A stretch of 64,000 bases of DNA, taken from the NCBI RefSeq assembly GCF_001412535.1, contig NZ_CP011774.1:3157501-3221500 (forward strand). Direction: 5' to 3'. The translations under genes were made by a program, and so were the position numbers. Positions 26,831 through 35,743 of the stretch are shown piece by piece (position 1 is the first letter of the stretch; every line of letters starts with the position of its first letter). The notes beneath the pieces are model-generated. The model was not told the origin of the DNA. It did no database searches and saw nothing but the letters and a program-made list of their open reading frames with translations. The stretch comes from Limnohabitans sp. 63ED37-2 (lineage in GTDB: Bacteria; Pseudomonadota; Gammaproteobacteria; Burkholderiales; Burkholderiaceae_C).

Positions 26831-27723
26831 TGCGCATGAACCCCCATACCTCAGGCGCGGTTGCACTGGCCACTGAAACGGCCGACATGCCCATGCCCAA
26901 AGTCGGTCCACAAACTGCTTCGCCCTCCCCGCAGGTGCCAGCCAGAAGCTGGCTGCAATTGAACACGCCCATGACCGACTGGCAAGGCCGTCGGGTATGG
27001 CTGGTGGGTGCTTCCACCGGCATTGGCCTGGCCTGTGCACAAGCGCTGCGCTCAGCTGGGGCGCAGGTGGTGGTGTCGGCCCGCAACCCTCAAGGCGTGT
27101 TGGACTGGGCCGAGAAGGATTCGGGCGTGCAGTGGCGTGCACTGGATGTGAGCGATGCTTCCCAAGTGCAGGCCATGACCCGCGATCTGTTGGCCGAAGG
27201 CCCACTCGACATGGTCGTGTATGCGGCAGGCTACTACCGTGCCCAACGCGCCACGGCCATGGACATGGACGACTTGCTGCAGCATGACAAGGTCAATTAC
27301 CAAGGTGCTTTGCAGGTGATTCACGCGGTGCTGCCCGGCATGCTGGCGCGAGGCAGTGGTCACATCAGCCTGCTCAGCAGCGTGGCCGGTTGGCGTGGCC
27401 TGCCCAATGGTCTGGCTTACGGCCCAACCAAGGCTGCCCTGACCCACTTGGCCGAGACGCTGTACATCGACCTGCAAGACCAAGGCCTTGGCGTGAGCGT
27501 GGTCAACCCCGGTTTTGTGGCCACCCCGCTCACGGCGCAAAACGAGTTCACCATGCCCGCCCTGATCAGCCCCGAAGAGGCCGCCCGCCAAATGCTCAAA
27601 GGCTGGGCAGCAGGTCAGTTCGACATCCATTTCCCCAAGCGCTTCACGCTTTGGCTCAAACTGCTGCGCTTGCTGCCTTATCGCCTGTACTTCCCGCTGG
27701 TGCGCAAGTTCACGGGGCTCTAA
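26830..27723 (+). CDS. Short-chain dehydrogenase/reductase of the cfa cluster
   Basis: 297 residues from ATG 26830 (overlaps the DUF3833 stop). About 55 extra N-terminal residues precede the Rossmann motif VGASTGIG. The catalytic set is intact: SLLSSVAGWRGLPNGLAYGP with Ser, then Tyr in AYGPTKAAL. A C-terminal hydrophobic/basic segment (FTLWLKLLRLLPYRLYFPLV) suggests membrane association. Probably acts on a lipid-derived carbonyl or alcohol. Confidence 0.9.
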   Translation: MRMNPHTSGAVALATETADMPMPKVGPQTASPSPQVPARSWLQLNTPMTDWQGRRVWLVGASTGIGLACAQALRSAGAQVVVSARNPQGVLDWAEKDSGVQWRALDVSDASQVQAMTRDLLAEGPLDMVVYAAGYYRAQRATAMDMDDLLQHDKVNYQGALQVIHAVLPGMLARGSGHISLLSSVAGWRGLPNGLAYGPTKAALTHLAETLYIDLQDQGLGVSVVNPGFVATPLTAQNEFTMPALISPEEAARQMLKGWAAGQFDIHFPKRFTLWLKLLRLLPYRLYFPLVRKFTGL

Positions 27724-27743
27724 GTCTGAATTGAAAGCCGAAC

Positions 27744-28178
27744 ATGGACAAGCGACAAGCCACACAAAAATTGGCCACGTTTTTTGAAACCCTGTCACCG
27801 CAAAGCGTGACCCAGCTGCACACGGTCTACGACGCACAAGCCACGTTCAAAGACCCTTTCAACGAGGTGCAGGGCCTGCCCGAGATCGAGCGCATTTTTC
27901 GGCACATGTATGTGGCACTTGACCAGCCGCACTTTGTGGTGACCGGCCAGGTGGTGGACGGCTCACAGGCCTTCCTGACCTGGGAATTTCGCTTTCGCTT
28001 CAAGCGCTTTGACACCACCACACTGCAAGCCGTGCGCGGTGCCAGCCATGTGGTGTTCAACGAGCAAGGCTTGGTGACGATGCACCGCGACTACTGGGAT
28101 GCGGCCGAAGAGTTGTACGAAAAACTGCCGGTGCTCGGCGGCGTGATGCGTTGGCTCAAAAAACGCGCCAACACCTGA
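27744..28178 (+). CDS. NTF2/SnoaL-like protein
   Basis: 144 residues with the ketosteroid-isomerase-like cone fold pattern: YDAQATFKDPFNEVQGLPEI near residue 30 and WEFRFRFKRF later. Members of this subgroup occur with the FAD oxidoreductase-DUF1365-cfa set and may bind a hydrophobic product. It is the last gene of the operon, 20 bases after the SDR. Confidence 0.85.
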   Translation: MDKRQATQKLATFFETLSPQSVTQLHTVYDAQATFKDPFNEVQGLPEIERIFRHMYVALDQPHFVVTGQVVDGSQAFLTWEFRFRFKRFDTTTLQAVRGASHVVFNEQGLVTMHRDYWDAAEELYEKLPVLGGVMRWLKKRANT

Positions 28179-28214
28179 ATTTCCAATCCGTGTTCTTGAG
28201 CCTCGGTCAAAGGG

Positions 28215-28829
28215 TCAGACCGGTACAGTCTCTGCAAAGCTGGGCCTCTGCGCCAATTTTTCGTGCAGCTTGTGCAAATTGGGGTAAGGCGTGCGCCAGT
28301 CGATCTGTGGGAATCTGAAGTCCAGATAGGCCAATGCACAGCCGACCGAGATGTCGGACAAGCTCAGGTGAATACCAGAACAAAAGGCCTTGTCGCCTAA
28401 ACCGGTGCTCATGGCACGTAACGCGTGCTGGATCTTGTCGAGTTGGCGATCGATCCAGGCTTGGCTGCGTTGGCTGTCTTCGCGGCCGGTCCAAACGGCT
28501 TCCATGCGTGCCAACAAGGCCGCGTCGAGCAGGCCGTCGGCCAGGGCCTCCCAGGTCTTGACCTCGGCGCGTTCACGTCCGGCTGTTGGAATGAGTTTGC
28601 CAACGGGGGACAAGGTGTCCAGGTACTCGACGATCACACGCGAATCAAAAACGGCTTCGCCACCCTCCATCACCAGGCAAGGCACCTTGCCCAAAGGGTT
28701 CGAGACATAAATTTGCGTTTGGGCTGACCACACGTCTTCAGTGAGGAACTGGTAGTCCAGCTTTTTCTCGGCCATGACAACACGCACCTTGCGAACATAG
28801 GGACTGGTGATGGAGCCGATGAGTTTCAT
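28215..28829 (-). CDS. Glutathione S-transferase family protein
   Basis: 204 residues. The thioredoxin-like N-terminal domain begins MKLIGSITSPYVRKVRVVMA with the Ser-Pro-Tyr active-site region and the glutathione-binding NPLGKVPCL and DSRVIVEYL motifs. The all-helical C-terminal domain ends SFAETVPV. Resembles E. coli YibF. Convergent with the NTF2-like gene 36 bases away; it may take part in detoxification but is not in the same operon. Confidence 0.92.
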   Translation of the reverse strand: MKLIGSITSPYVRKVRVVMAEKKLDYQFLTEDVWSAQTQIYVSNPLGKVPCLVMEGGEAVFDSRVIVEYLDTLSPVGKLIPTAGRERAEVKTWEALADGLLDAALLARMEAVWTGREDSQRSQAWIDRQLDKIQHALRAMSTGLGDKAFCSGIHLSLSDISVGCALAYLDFRFPQIDWRTPYPNLHKLHEKLAQRPSFAETVPV

Positions 28830-28974
28830 AAATCAAAAGAAGTGACAAATAAATGGATATCGGATTCTAGGTGAAGCCAATGTATGTTTTTGGTATCTTT
28901 CTTAAGGCGGTGTGTTTATGGGGACATGCGTGCTGCTGACAACGGACGCCAACGTGCCAACTTGGGGCGGCAAT

Positions 28975-28980
28975 TACAAT
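28975..28980 (+). promoter_or_regulatory. -10 box directly before purB
   Basis: TACAAT ends six bases before the A of ATG 28987, where transcription would begin, so the mRNA may be leaderless. No convincing -35 element is seen. Confidence 0.4.
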
Positions 28981-28986
28981 CGAAGG

Positions 28987-30387
28987 ATGAATTTCACCCC
29001 CATTTCCGCCCTGTCGCCGCTGGATGGCCGTTATGCCAGCAAACTCAATGCTCTGCGACCGCTGATGAGTGAGCAGGGTTATATGCACCGCCGAGTTCAA
29101 GTCGAAATCGCCTGGTTCATCGCCTTATCCGATGCAGGCTTTCCCGAATTCAAGTCCTTGACACCAGGTGCACGCACTTATTTGACGGGTCTGGTCAAGA
29201 ACTTCAGCGAAGCCGATGCCTTGGCCATCAAAGAGTTCGAGAAGACCACCAACCACGATGTCAAAGCCGTCGAGTACTGGATCAAGTCCAAGTTCAAAGA
29301 CCGCCCAGAACTGGAAAAAGCTGCTGAGTTTGTGCACTTTGCCTGCACCAGCGAAGACATCAACAACACCAGCCATGCCCTGCAACTCAAGGGGGCGCGC
29401 GCCCAAGTGATCTTGCCGGGTCTGGATGGCTTGATCGCCAAGTTGCGCGAGATGGCGCACCAATTTGCCGAAGTGCCCATGCTCAGCCGCACCCACGGCC
29501 AAACCGCCAGCCCCACCACCGTGGGCAAGGAAATGGCCAACGTGGTGATGCGCCTGAAGGGTTGCCGCGAAAAAATTGCGGCCGTGCAGCTCATGGGCAA
29601 AATGAACGGTGCCGTTGGCAACTACAACGCCCACCTGGCGGCCTGGCCTGAATTTGACTGGGAAGCCTTTGCCCAAAAAGTGGTGGAGACGCCTGAACTG
29701 GGCGAGACCCAAGCCAGCCACTGGGGCTTGGGCCTGACGTTCCAGCCCTACAGCATCCAGATCGAGCCGCACGACTACATGGCCGAGCTGTTCGACGCCG
29801 TGGCCCGCACCAACACCATCTTGATCGACCTGTCGCGCGACATCTGGGGTTATGTGAGCCTGGGCTATTTCAAGCAGCGCTTGAAAGCCGGTGAGATCGG
29901 TTCATCGACGATGCCGCACAAGGTCAACCCGATCGACTTTGAAAACGCCGAAGGCAATCTGGGCCTGGCCAACGCCGTGCTCAAGCACCTGAGCGAGAAG
30001 CTGCCCATCAGCCGCTGGCAGCGCGACCTGACCGACTCCACCGTGCTGCGCAACATGGGCGTGGGCCTGGGCTACACCGCGCTGGCTTATGCCTCGCTGA
30101 TGACCGGCCTGAACAAGCTCGAACTCAACGAAGAAGCCTTGGCCGCCGACTTGGACGCCGCCTGGGAAGTGCTGGCCGAGCCGATCCAGACCGTGATGCG
30201 CCGCTATGGCGTGCAGGGCGCGTATGAAAAACTCAAGGAAGTCACCCGTGGCAAGTCCGTGAGCGCTGCCGACCTGCACGGTTTGATCCAAGGCTTGGAC
30301 ATCCCGCAAGCCGACAAGGACCGCCTGCTGGTCATGACGCCCGGCAGCTATGTCGGCAAGGCCGCCGAGTTGGCCCGCCGGGTTTAA
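28987..30387 (+). CDS. purB: Adenylosuccinate lyase
   Basis: 466 residues. Begins NFTPISALSPLDGRYASKLN, and the fumarase/aspartase signature SSTMPHKVNPIDFENAEGN is near residue 310, with the catalytic Ser in its flexible loop. SRTHGQTASPTTVGKE carries the second catalytic His. It catalyses two steps: SAICAR to AICAR and adenylosuccinate to AMP. Start at 28987 matches the family N-terminus; an upstream in-frame extension of 25 codons is not family-like. Confidence 0.97.
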   Translation: MNFTPISALSPLDGRYASKLNALRPLMSEQGYMHRRVQVEIAWFIALSDAGFPEFKSLTPGARTYLTGLVKNFSEADALAIKEFEKTTNHDVKAVEYWIKSKFKDRPELEKAAEFVHFACTSEDINNTSHALQLKGARAQVILPGLDGLIAKLREMAHQFAEVPMLSRTHGQTASPTTVGKEMANVVMRLKGCREKIAAVQLMGKMNGAVGNYNAHLAAWPEFDWEAFAQKVVETPELGETQASHWGLGLTFQPYSIQIEPHDYMAELFDAVARTNTILIDLSRDIWGYVSLGYFKQRLKAGEIGSSTMPHKVNPIDFENAEGNLGLANAVLKHLSEKLPISRWQRDLTDSTVLRNMGVGLGYTALAYASLMTGLNKLELNEEALAADLDAAWEVLAEPIQTVMRRYGVQGAYEKLKEVTRGKSVSAADLHGLIQGLDIPQADKDRLLVMTPGSYVGKAAELARRV

Positions 30388-30394
30388 GGTTCAC

Positions 30395-30955
30395 ATGGCC
30401 CTCAAATCCACCATTTACAAAGCCAACTTGTCGATCGCTGACATCGATCACAGTTATTACGAAGACCACCAGCTCACGCTGGCGCGTCACCCCAGCGAGA
30501 CCGATGAGCGCATGATGATCCGCTTGTTGGCCTTGGCCATCAATGCCTACAAGCTGCAGGCCGTGTGCAACGGCGACGGCAAACTGGCTTTTGGCGCGGG
30601 TCTGTCCGATCCGGACGATCCGGACGTGAGCCTGCGCGACTTCACCGGGCAAACCCGCATGTGGATCGAGGTCGGCCAGCCCGAAGACAAGCCGATCATG
30701 AAAGCCTGCCAAAAGGCCGATGAGGTTTTGCTGTATTGCTTCAACCACGCGGCCGAAGTCTGGTGGAAAGGCATCGAAACCAAACTGACACGCCTAGACA
30801 AACTGCAGGTCTGGCGCGTGCCCACCGAAGGCTCGCAAGAGCTGGCCAAACTGGCCGAGCGCAGTATGCAGCTGCAAGCCACGGTGCAAGAAGGCAGCGT
30901 GACCTTCAGCAGCGACCGGGGCAGCGTGCACATTGAGCTGAGCCGCTGGAAGTGA
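30395..30955 (+). CDS. YaeQ family protein
   Basis: 186 residues from ATG 30395 (AAGG nine bases upstream). Typical sequence: MALKSTIYKANLSIADIDHSYY, HPSETDERMMIRLLALAINA, LSDPDDPDVSLRDFTGQ. YaeQ has a PD-(D/E)XK nuclease-like fold and was once linked to RfaH suppression; its role is not settled. Only 7 bases after purB, so likely co-transcribed. Confidence 0.95.
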   Translation: MALKSTIYKANLSIADIDHSYYEDHQLTLARHPSETDERMMIRLLALAINAYKLQAVCNGDGKLAFGAGLSDPDDPDVSLRDFTGQTRMWIEVGQPEDKPIMKACQKADEVLLYCFNHAAEVWWKGIETKLTRLDKLQVWRVPTEGSQELAKLAERSMQLQATVQEGSVTFSSDRGSVHIELSRWK

Positions 30956-30962
30956 TCAACAC

Positions 30963-31010
30963 TTGGCCCCGCTGAAGGGGCCAAATCAACCATGACCTTT
31001 GTGGTCATGG
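30963..31010. terminator. Tandem hairpins between the purB-yaeQ and argC ends
   Basis: Two perfect 8-base-pair stems: TTGGCCCC/GGGGCCAA (30963-30984, 6-base loop) and CCATGACC/GGTCATGG (30990-31010, 5-base loop). They lie between convergent genes and can serve both strands, although no long T-run follows. Confidence 0.55.
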
Positions 31011-31026
31011 ACGAAGCGCAAGCGCT

Positions 31027-31950
31027 TTACAAGCCCAACATCAACTCGATGTTTTGCACCGCCGCGCCGCTGGCACCCTTGCCCAGGTTGTCCAGACGGG
31101 CGATGACCACCGCGTGGCGTGCTTCTTCATTGGTAAAGACACGCAATTCCAGCTTGTTGGTGTCGTTCAGTGCTGTGGCGTTGAGCTTGGAGTCCGCGGT
31201 GGCGCTTTCCACGCTGACCCAGCCTCCTGCAGCCTGGCTTGCCGCATAGTGCGCTGTCAATGCCGCATGCACATCCGCACCCGTGGGTTTGCCGGGCAAG
31301 GTGTCGAGATGCAGGGGCAGTTGCACCAGCATGCCTTGGCGGAAATTGCCCACAGCGGGCACAAACAGGGGTCTGCAGGTCAAGCCGGTGTAGCGCATGA
31401 TTTCGGGGATGTGTTTGTGCTTCAGGGTCAGGGCGTAGGCCTCAAACAAGGGGGCACGACCGGCTTCGTAGTCTTCGATCATGGTGCGTCCGCCGCCCGA
31501 ATAACCGCTCACCGAGGGCAGGCAAACCGGAAAGTCGCGTGGCAACAGTCCGGCGTCGATCAAGGGCCGCAAGATGGCAATCGCACCCGTCGCGTAGCAG
31601 CCAGGGTTGGCCACGCGCTGGGCTTGGCGCACAGCGGCCAGCTGGTCGGCGGCCAGCTCGGGAAAACCAAACACCCAGTCCGGATGGCAACGGTGCGCGG
31701 TGGAGGCGTCCACAATGCGCGGTTTGCGCCCACTCAGGCTGTCGATCATGGCCACCGACTCGATGGCAGCATCGTCGTGCAGGCACAACACCACCAAATC
31801 GGCCGCGGCCATCAACTCGCGTTTGGCTTCGGGGTCTTTGCGGCGGGCCGGGTCGATGCTGAGCACCTCGACTTGGGGCATCAATGCCAGGCGCTCGCGA
31901 ATTTGCAAACCAGTGGTGCCGGCTTCGCCATCGATGAATATTTTGGCCAT
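31027..31950 (-). CDS. argC: N-acetyl-gamma-glutamyl-phosphate reductase (short type)
   Basis: 307 residues, the size of the short ArgC type. NADP-binding start KIFIDGEAGTTGLQI, catalytic Cys 118 in ANPGCYATGA, and the PSVSGYSGGGR substrate loop are present. It reduces N-acetylglutamyl phosphate to the semialdehyde in arginine biosynthesis. Stands alone, divergent from sucC. Confidence 0.96.
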   Translation of the reverse strand: MAKIFIDGEAGTTGLQIRERLALMPQVEVLSIDPARRKDPEAKRELMAAADLVVLCLHDDAAIESVAMIDSLSGRKPRIVDASTAHRCHPDWVFGFPELAADQLAAVRQAQRVANPGCYATGAIAILRPLIDAGLLPRDFPVCLPSVSGYSGGGRTMIEDYEAGRAPLFEAYALTLKHKHIPEIMRYTGLTCRPLFVPAVGNFRQGMLVQLPLHLDTLPGKPTGADVHAALTAHYAASQAAGGWVSVESATADSKLNATALNDTNKLELRVFTNEEARHAVVIARLDNLGKGASGAAVQNIELMLGL

Positions 31951-32031
31951 GGGTATTACTTTCTCAGGAATATTCTTGCCTTACGTCAATTCAATGTAAG
32001 ACGCAAAGCTCAGGATTGGTGCGTTGCAGCA

Positions 32032-32040
32032 TGATACAGT
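32032..32040 (+). promoter_or_regulatory. Candidate extended -10 of sucCD
   Basis: TG-A-TACAGT, an extended -10, lies about 85 bases before sucC in a 175-base gap. A dyad CTTAC-N11-GTAAG (31980-32000) is upstream and could bind a regulator of either argC or sucC. Weak evidence, motif only. Confidence 0.3.
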
Positions 32041-32125
32041 CGCACGCTGCAGTGTCCAGAGCCTGCTGGCGGGTGAATCACCGCGGCAGACCGGTCAAAT
32101 CAACCACCCTCTGAGAGAAGACCTC

Positions 32126-33286
<1,161 letters not shown>

Positions 33287-33339
33287 TGACTTTGCAGGAC
33301 GGTGCTGAAAGTGCCGTTCGCAACTGATTAGGAACAAAC

Positions 33340-34236
33340 ATGTCCATCTACATCAACAAAGACACCAAAGTCATCACCCAAGGTATCACCGGTAAAACCG
33401 GTCAGTTCCACACTGAAAAGTGCCAGGAATACGCGAATGGCAAGAACTGCTTCGTCGCGGGTGTGAACCCCAAGAAGGCGGGCGAGTCCATCTTCAACAT
33501 CCCAATCTACGCCTCGGTCAAAGAAGCTGCCACACAAACAGGCGCGACCGTGTCGGTGATCTACGTGCCACCAGCTGGCGCAGCCGCTGCGATCTGGGAA
33601 GCTGTGGAAGCCGACTTGGACTTGGCCATTTGTATCACCGAAGGCATTCCAGTGCGTGACATGCTCGAAGTGCGCAACAAGATGAAGGCCAAGGAAGCCA
33701 AAGGCGGCAAGCGCACCTTGCTGTTGGGCCCCAACTGCCCAGGTCTCATCACCCCTGACGAAATCAAGATCGGCATCATGCCCGGTCACATCCACCGCAA
33801 AGGCCGCATTGGCGTGGTGTCCCGTTCGGGCACTTTGACCTATGAAGCCGTGGCGATGTTGACCGAAGTCGGCTTGGGCCAGTCCAGCGCCGTCGGTATC
33901 GGTGGCGACCCGATCAACGGTTTGAAGCACATCGACGTGATGAAGGCTTTCAACGACGATCCCGACACCGACGCCGTCATCATGATCGGTGAAATCGGCG
34001 GTCCAGACGAAGCCGAAGCCGCTCAGTGGTGTAAGGCCAACATGAAGAAGCCTGTGGTGGGCTTCATCGCTGGCGTGACCGCCCCTCCCGGCAAGCGCAT
34101 GGGCCACGCTGGTGCTTTGATCTCTGGCGGTGCCGACACGGCCGATGCCAAGCTGGCCATCATGGAAGAGTGCGGCTTCATCGTCACACGCAACCCATCT
34201 GAACTGGGTAAATTGCTCAAGGCTCAGTTGAAGTAA
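33340..34236 (+). CDS. sucD: Succinyl-CoA synthetase alpha subunit
   Basis: 298 residues. CoA-binding Rossmann N-terminus (TQGITGKTGQFHTEK), ATP-citrate-lyase/CoA-ligase signature, and the phosphorylated histidine at residue 256 (RMGHAGALISGG). Follows sucC by 53 bases and ends before a strong terminator. Confidence 0.98.
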   Translation: MSIYINKDTKVITQGITGKTGQFHTEKCQEYANGKNCFVAGVNPKKAGESIFNIPIYASVKEAATQTGATVSVIYVPPAGAAAAIWEAVEADLDLAICITEGIPVRDMLEVRNKMKAKEAKGGKRTLLLGPNCPGLITPDEIKIGIMPGHIHRKGRIGVVSRSGTLTYEAVAMLTEVGLGQSSAVGIGGDPINGLKHIDVMKAFNDDPDTDAVIMIGEIGGPDEAEAAQWCKANMKKPVVGFIAGVTAPPGKRMGHAGALISGGADTADAKLAIMEECGFIVTRNPSELGKLLKAQLK

Positions 34237-34299
34237 ACAGCGCTTTCGCGCAAGTGACAAGACCCAGTCCCGAGCAGGGCTGTGGTTTGCCACAATACA

Positions 34300-34338
34300 A
34301 AAACCGGATTTTCCGAGGGAAAATCCGGTTTTCTTTTT
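34300..34338 (+). terminator. Strong rho-independent terminator after sucCD
   Basis: Perfect 15-base-pair stem (34300-34314 with 34318-34332), 3-base loop GAG, then CTTTTTG. It ends only 46 bases before the terC start, so terC needs a promoter in that gap, or the hairpin is read through. Confidence 0.92.
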
Positions 34339-34384
34339 GTAAATCGAATAAAAGGGCCCGCTTCGGCGGGTGAAAGGCAAGCCC

Positions 34385-35095
34385 GTGGAAGAATTTCTGA
34401 CCCCTCATTTCTGGTTCGCCGTCGGCCAGATCATCATGATCGACATCTTGCTGGGCGGTGACAACGCCGTGGTGATTGCACTGGCTTGCCGCCAGTTGCC
34501 GGACCACCAGCGCACCAAAGGCATCATGTGGGGCACCGCAGGTGCCATCGTGCTGCGTGTGATCTTGATCTTTTTTGCGCTCACCTTGCTGGCCATCCCC
34601 TTCCTTAAATTTGTGGGAGCGCTCTTGCTCATCTGGATCGGCGTGAAACTGCTCACCCCCGATGAAGACGACGACCACAGCAACATCCAGGGCAGCGACA
34701 AGCTCTGGGGCGCGGTCAAAACCGTGATCATTGCCGACTTGGTCATGAGCGTGGACAACGTCATCGCCATCGCCGGTGCCGCCCAGACTTCGGGCAACGC
34801 CGACCACCAGATGCCTTTGGTCATCTTCGGTTTGCTGGTCAGCATCCCGATCATCGTCTGGGGCAGCCAGTTGGTGCTCAAGTTGATGGACCGCTTCCCG
34901 ATGATCATCACCGCCGGTGGCATGCTGCTGGGCTGGATTGCCGGCACCATGATCCAGACCGATCCTGGCTTGGTGGCTTATCTGCCTCAAGACAAGGCCT
35001 GGGGTTATGGCTTGGGCATTGCCGGTGCTTTGTTGGTGCTGGCTTTGGGCAAAATCATCATGGCGCGTCGTTCAAATTCGCAAGAAGCGGTCTGA
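34385..35095 (+). CDS. TerC family integral membrane protein
   Basis: 236 residues from GTG 34385, preceded by AAAGG with 7-base spacing. An earlier GTG (34370) lies at the foot of a UUCG-capped hairpin (34357-34370) and is less likely. About seven membrane helices; the two acidic motifs MIDILLGGDNAVVIALA and ADLVMSVDNVIAIAGAA are the family signature and probably bind metal. TerC/Alx relatives export manganese or help load metal on exported proteins. I looked for a yybP-ykoY riboswitch upstream and did not see one. Confidence 0.92.
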   Translation: MEEFLTPHFWFAVGQIIMIDILLGGDNAVVIALACRQLPDHQRTKGIMWGTAGAIVLRVILIFFALTLLAIPFLKFVGALLLIWIGVKLLTPDEDDDHSNIQGSDKLWGAVKTVIIADLVMSVDNVIAIAGAAQTSGNADHQMPLVIFGLLVSIPIIVWGSQLVLKLMDRFPMIITAGGMLLGWIAGTMIQTDPGLVAYLPQDKAWGYGLGIAGALLVLALGKIIMARRSNSQEAV

Positions 35096-35101
35096 CACGC
35101 C

Positions 35102-35132
35102 AGCGGCCCTTGCCCTTATGGGCAAGGCCGCT
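35102..35132 (+). terminator. Hairpin after terC
   Basis: AGCGGCC(C)TTGCCC pairs with GGGCAAGGCCGCT around a 4-base loop: 13 base pairs with one bulge, followed by ATCATTTC. Weak U-tract. Confidence 0.55.
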
Positions 35133-35198
35133 ATCATTTCTGGAGTTCGGGTGTTGTATGGATTACCATCGTCACCCAATTACCAGGGAGCAAATGCC

Positions 35199-35681
35199 AT
35201 GCAAAAAAGGCAACAAGGTTTGACATTGATCGAGCTGATGATCGTCATTGCGATCATCGGTATCTTGGGCGCATTGGCCTTGCCGGCCTACCAGGACTAC
35301 AGCATTCGGGCACGGGTGTCAGAGATGCTGCTGGCGGCAAGCGGCTGCAAAACGGCGGTCAATGAGGCCATCACCACCGCTTCACAGGCCGATGTTTCGG
35401 CCACTTTGCCCCAAGTCTGTGAAAACCAGACCAGCAAATTCGTCAGCCGCCTCAGTGCCGATGCCAATGGTGTGATCACCGTGGTGGGCAACCATGAGGC
35501 GCTGCGTGGCAACACCAGCGCATCGGCCAACAGCATCAGCCTGACCCCGATCCAAACGGGCAGCACCGCTGTCAACGGTAGCACCGACGGCGGCAAGCCC
35601 ATCGCCAGCTGGCGCTGCGGCCCAGCGGCCACCAATGCTTTGCCGCTCAAATACCTGCCCGCTTCGTGCAAGGCATCCTGA
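35199..35681 (+). CDS. pilA: Type IV pilin (PilA-like)
   Basis: 160 residues. Short basic leader MQKRQQG, then the mature N-terminus LTLIELMIVIAIIGILGALA with Glu5; prepilin peptidase should cut after Gly7. The mature first residue is Leu instead of the usual Phe. A C-terminal disulfide loop is likely (WRCGPAATNALPLKYLPASC) and the protein ends CKAS, with Ser last. The globular part is Ser/Thr/Asn rich. AGGGAG lies 8 bases before ATG 35199. Pairing with the downstream glycosylase suggests a glycosylated pilin. Confidence 0.93.
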   Translation: MQKRQQGLTLIELMIVIAIIGILGALALPAYQDYSIRARVSEMLLAASGCKTAVNEAITTASQADVSATLPQVCENQTSKFVSRLSADANGVITVVGNHEALRGNTSASANSISLTPIQTGSTAVNGSTDGGKPIASWRCGPAATNALPLKYLPASCKAS

Positions 35682-35699
35682 TTTTTTGGTGCTCACCTG

Positions 35700-35728
35700 A
35701 ACGCCCGGCCCGCGCCGGGCGTTTGTTT
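35700..35728 (+). terminator. Terminator between pilA and the pilin glycosylase
   Basis: 10-base-pair GC-rich stem AACGCCCGGC/GCCGGGCGTT (35700-35723), 4-base loop, then TGTTTG. Allows high pilA expression with lower downstream readthrough. Confidence 0.75.
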
Positions 35729-35743
35729 GTGGACTGAGTTCAC

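Noticed and set aside
34240..34384. yybP-ykoY manganese riboswitch before terC
   Set aside because: The conserved loop sequences are not seen; the gap holds a plain terminator and a UUCG hairpin.
34605..34630. GTGGGAG-containing stretch in terC resembling a REP head
   Set aside because: It encodes the conserved FVGALLLIWIGVKL helix, and no REP stem or loop like those at 48 kb follows.
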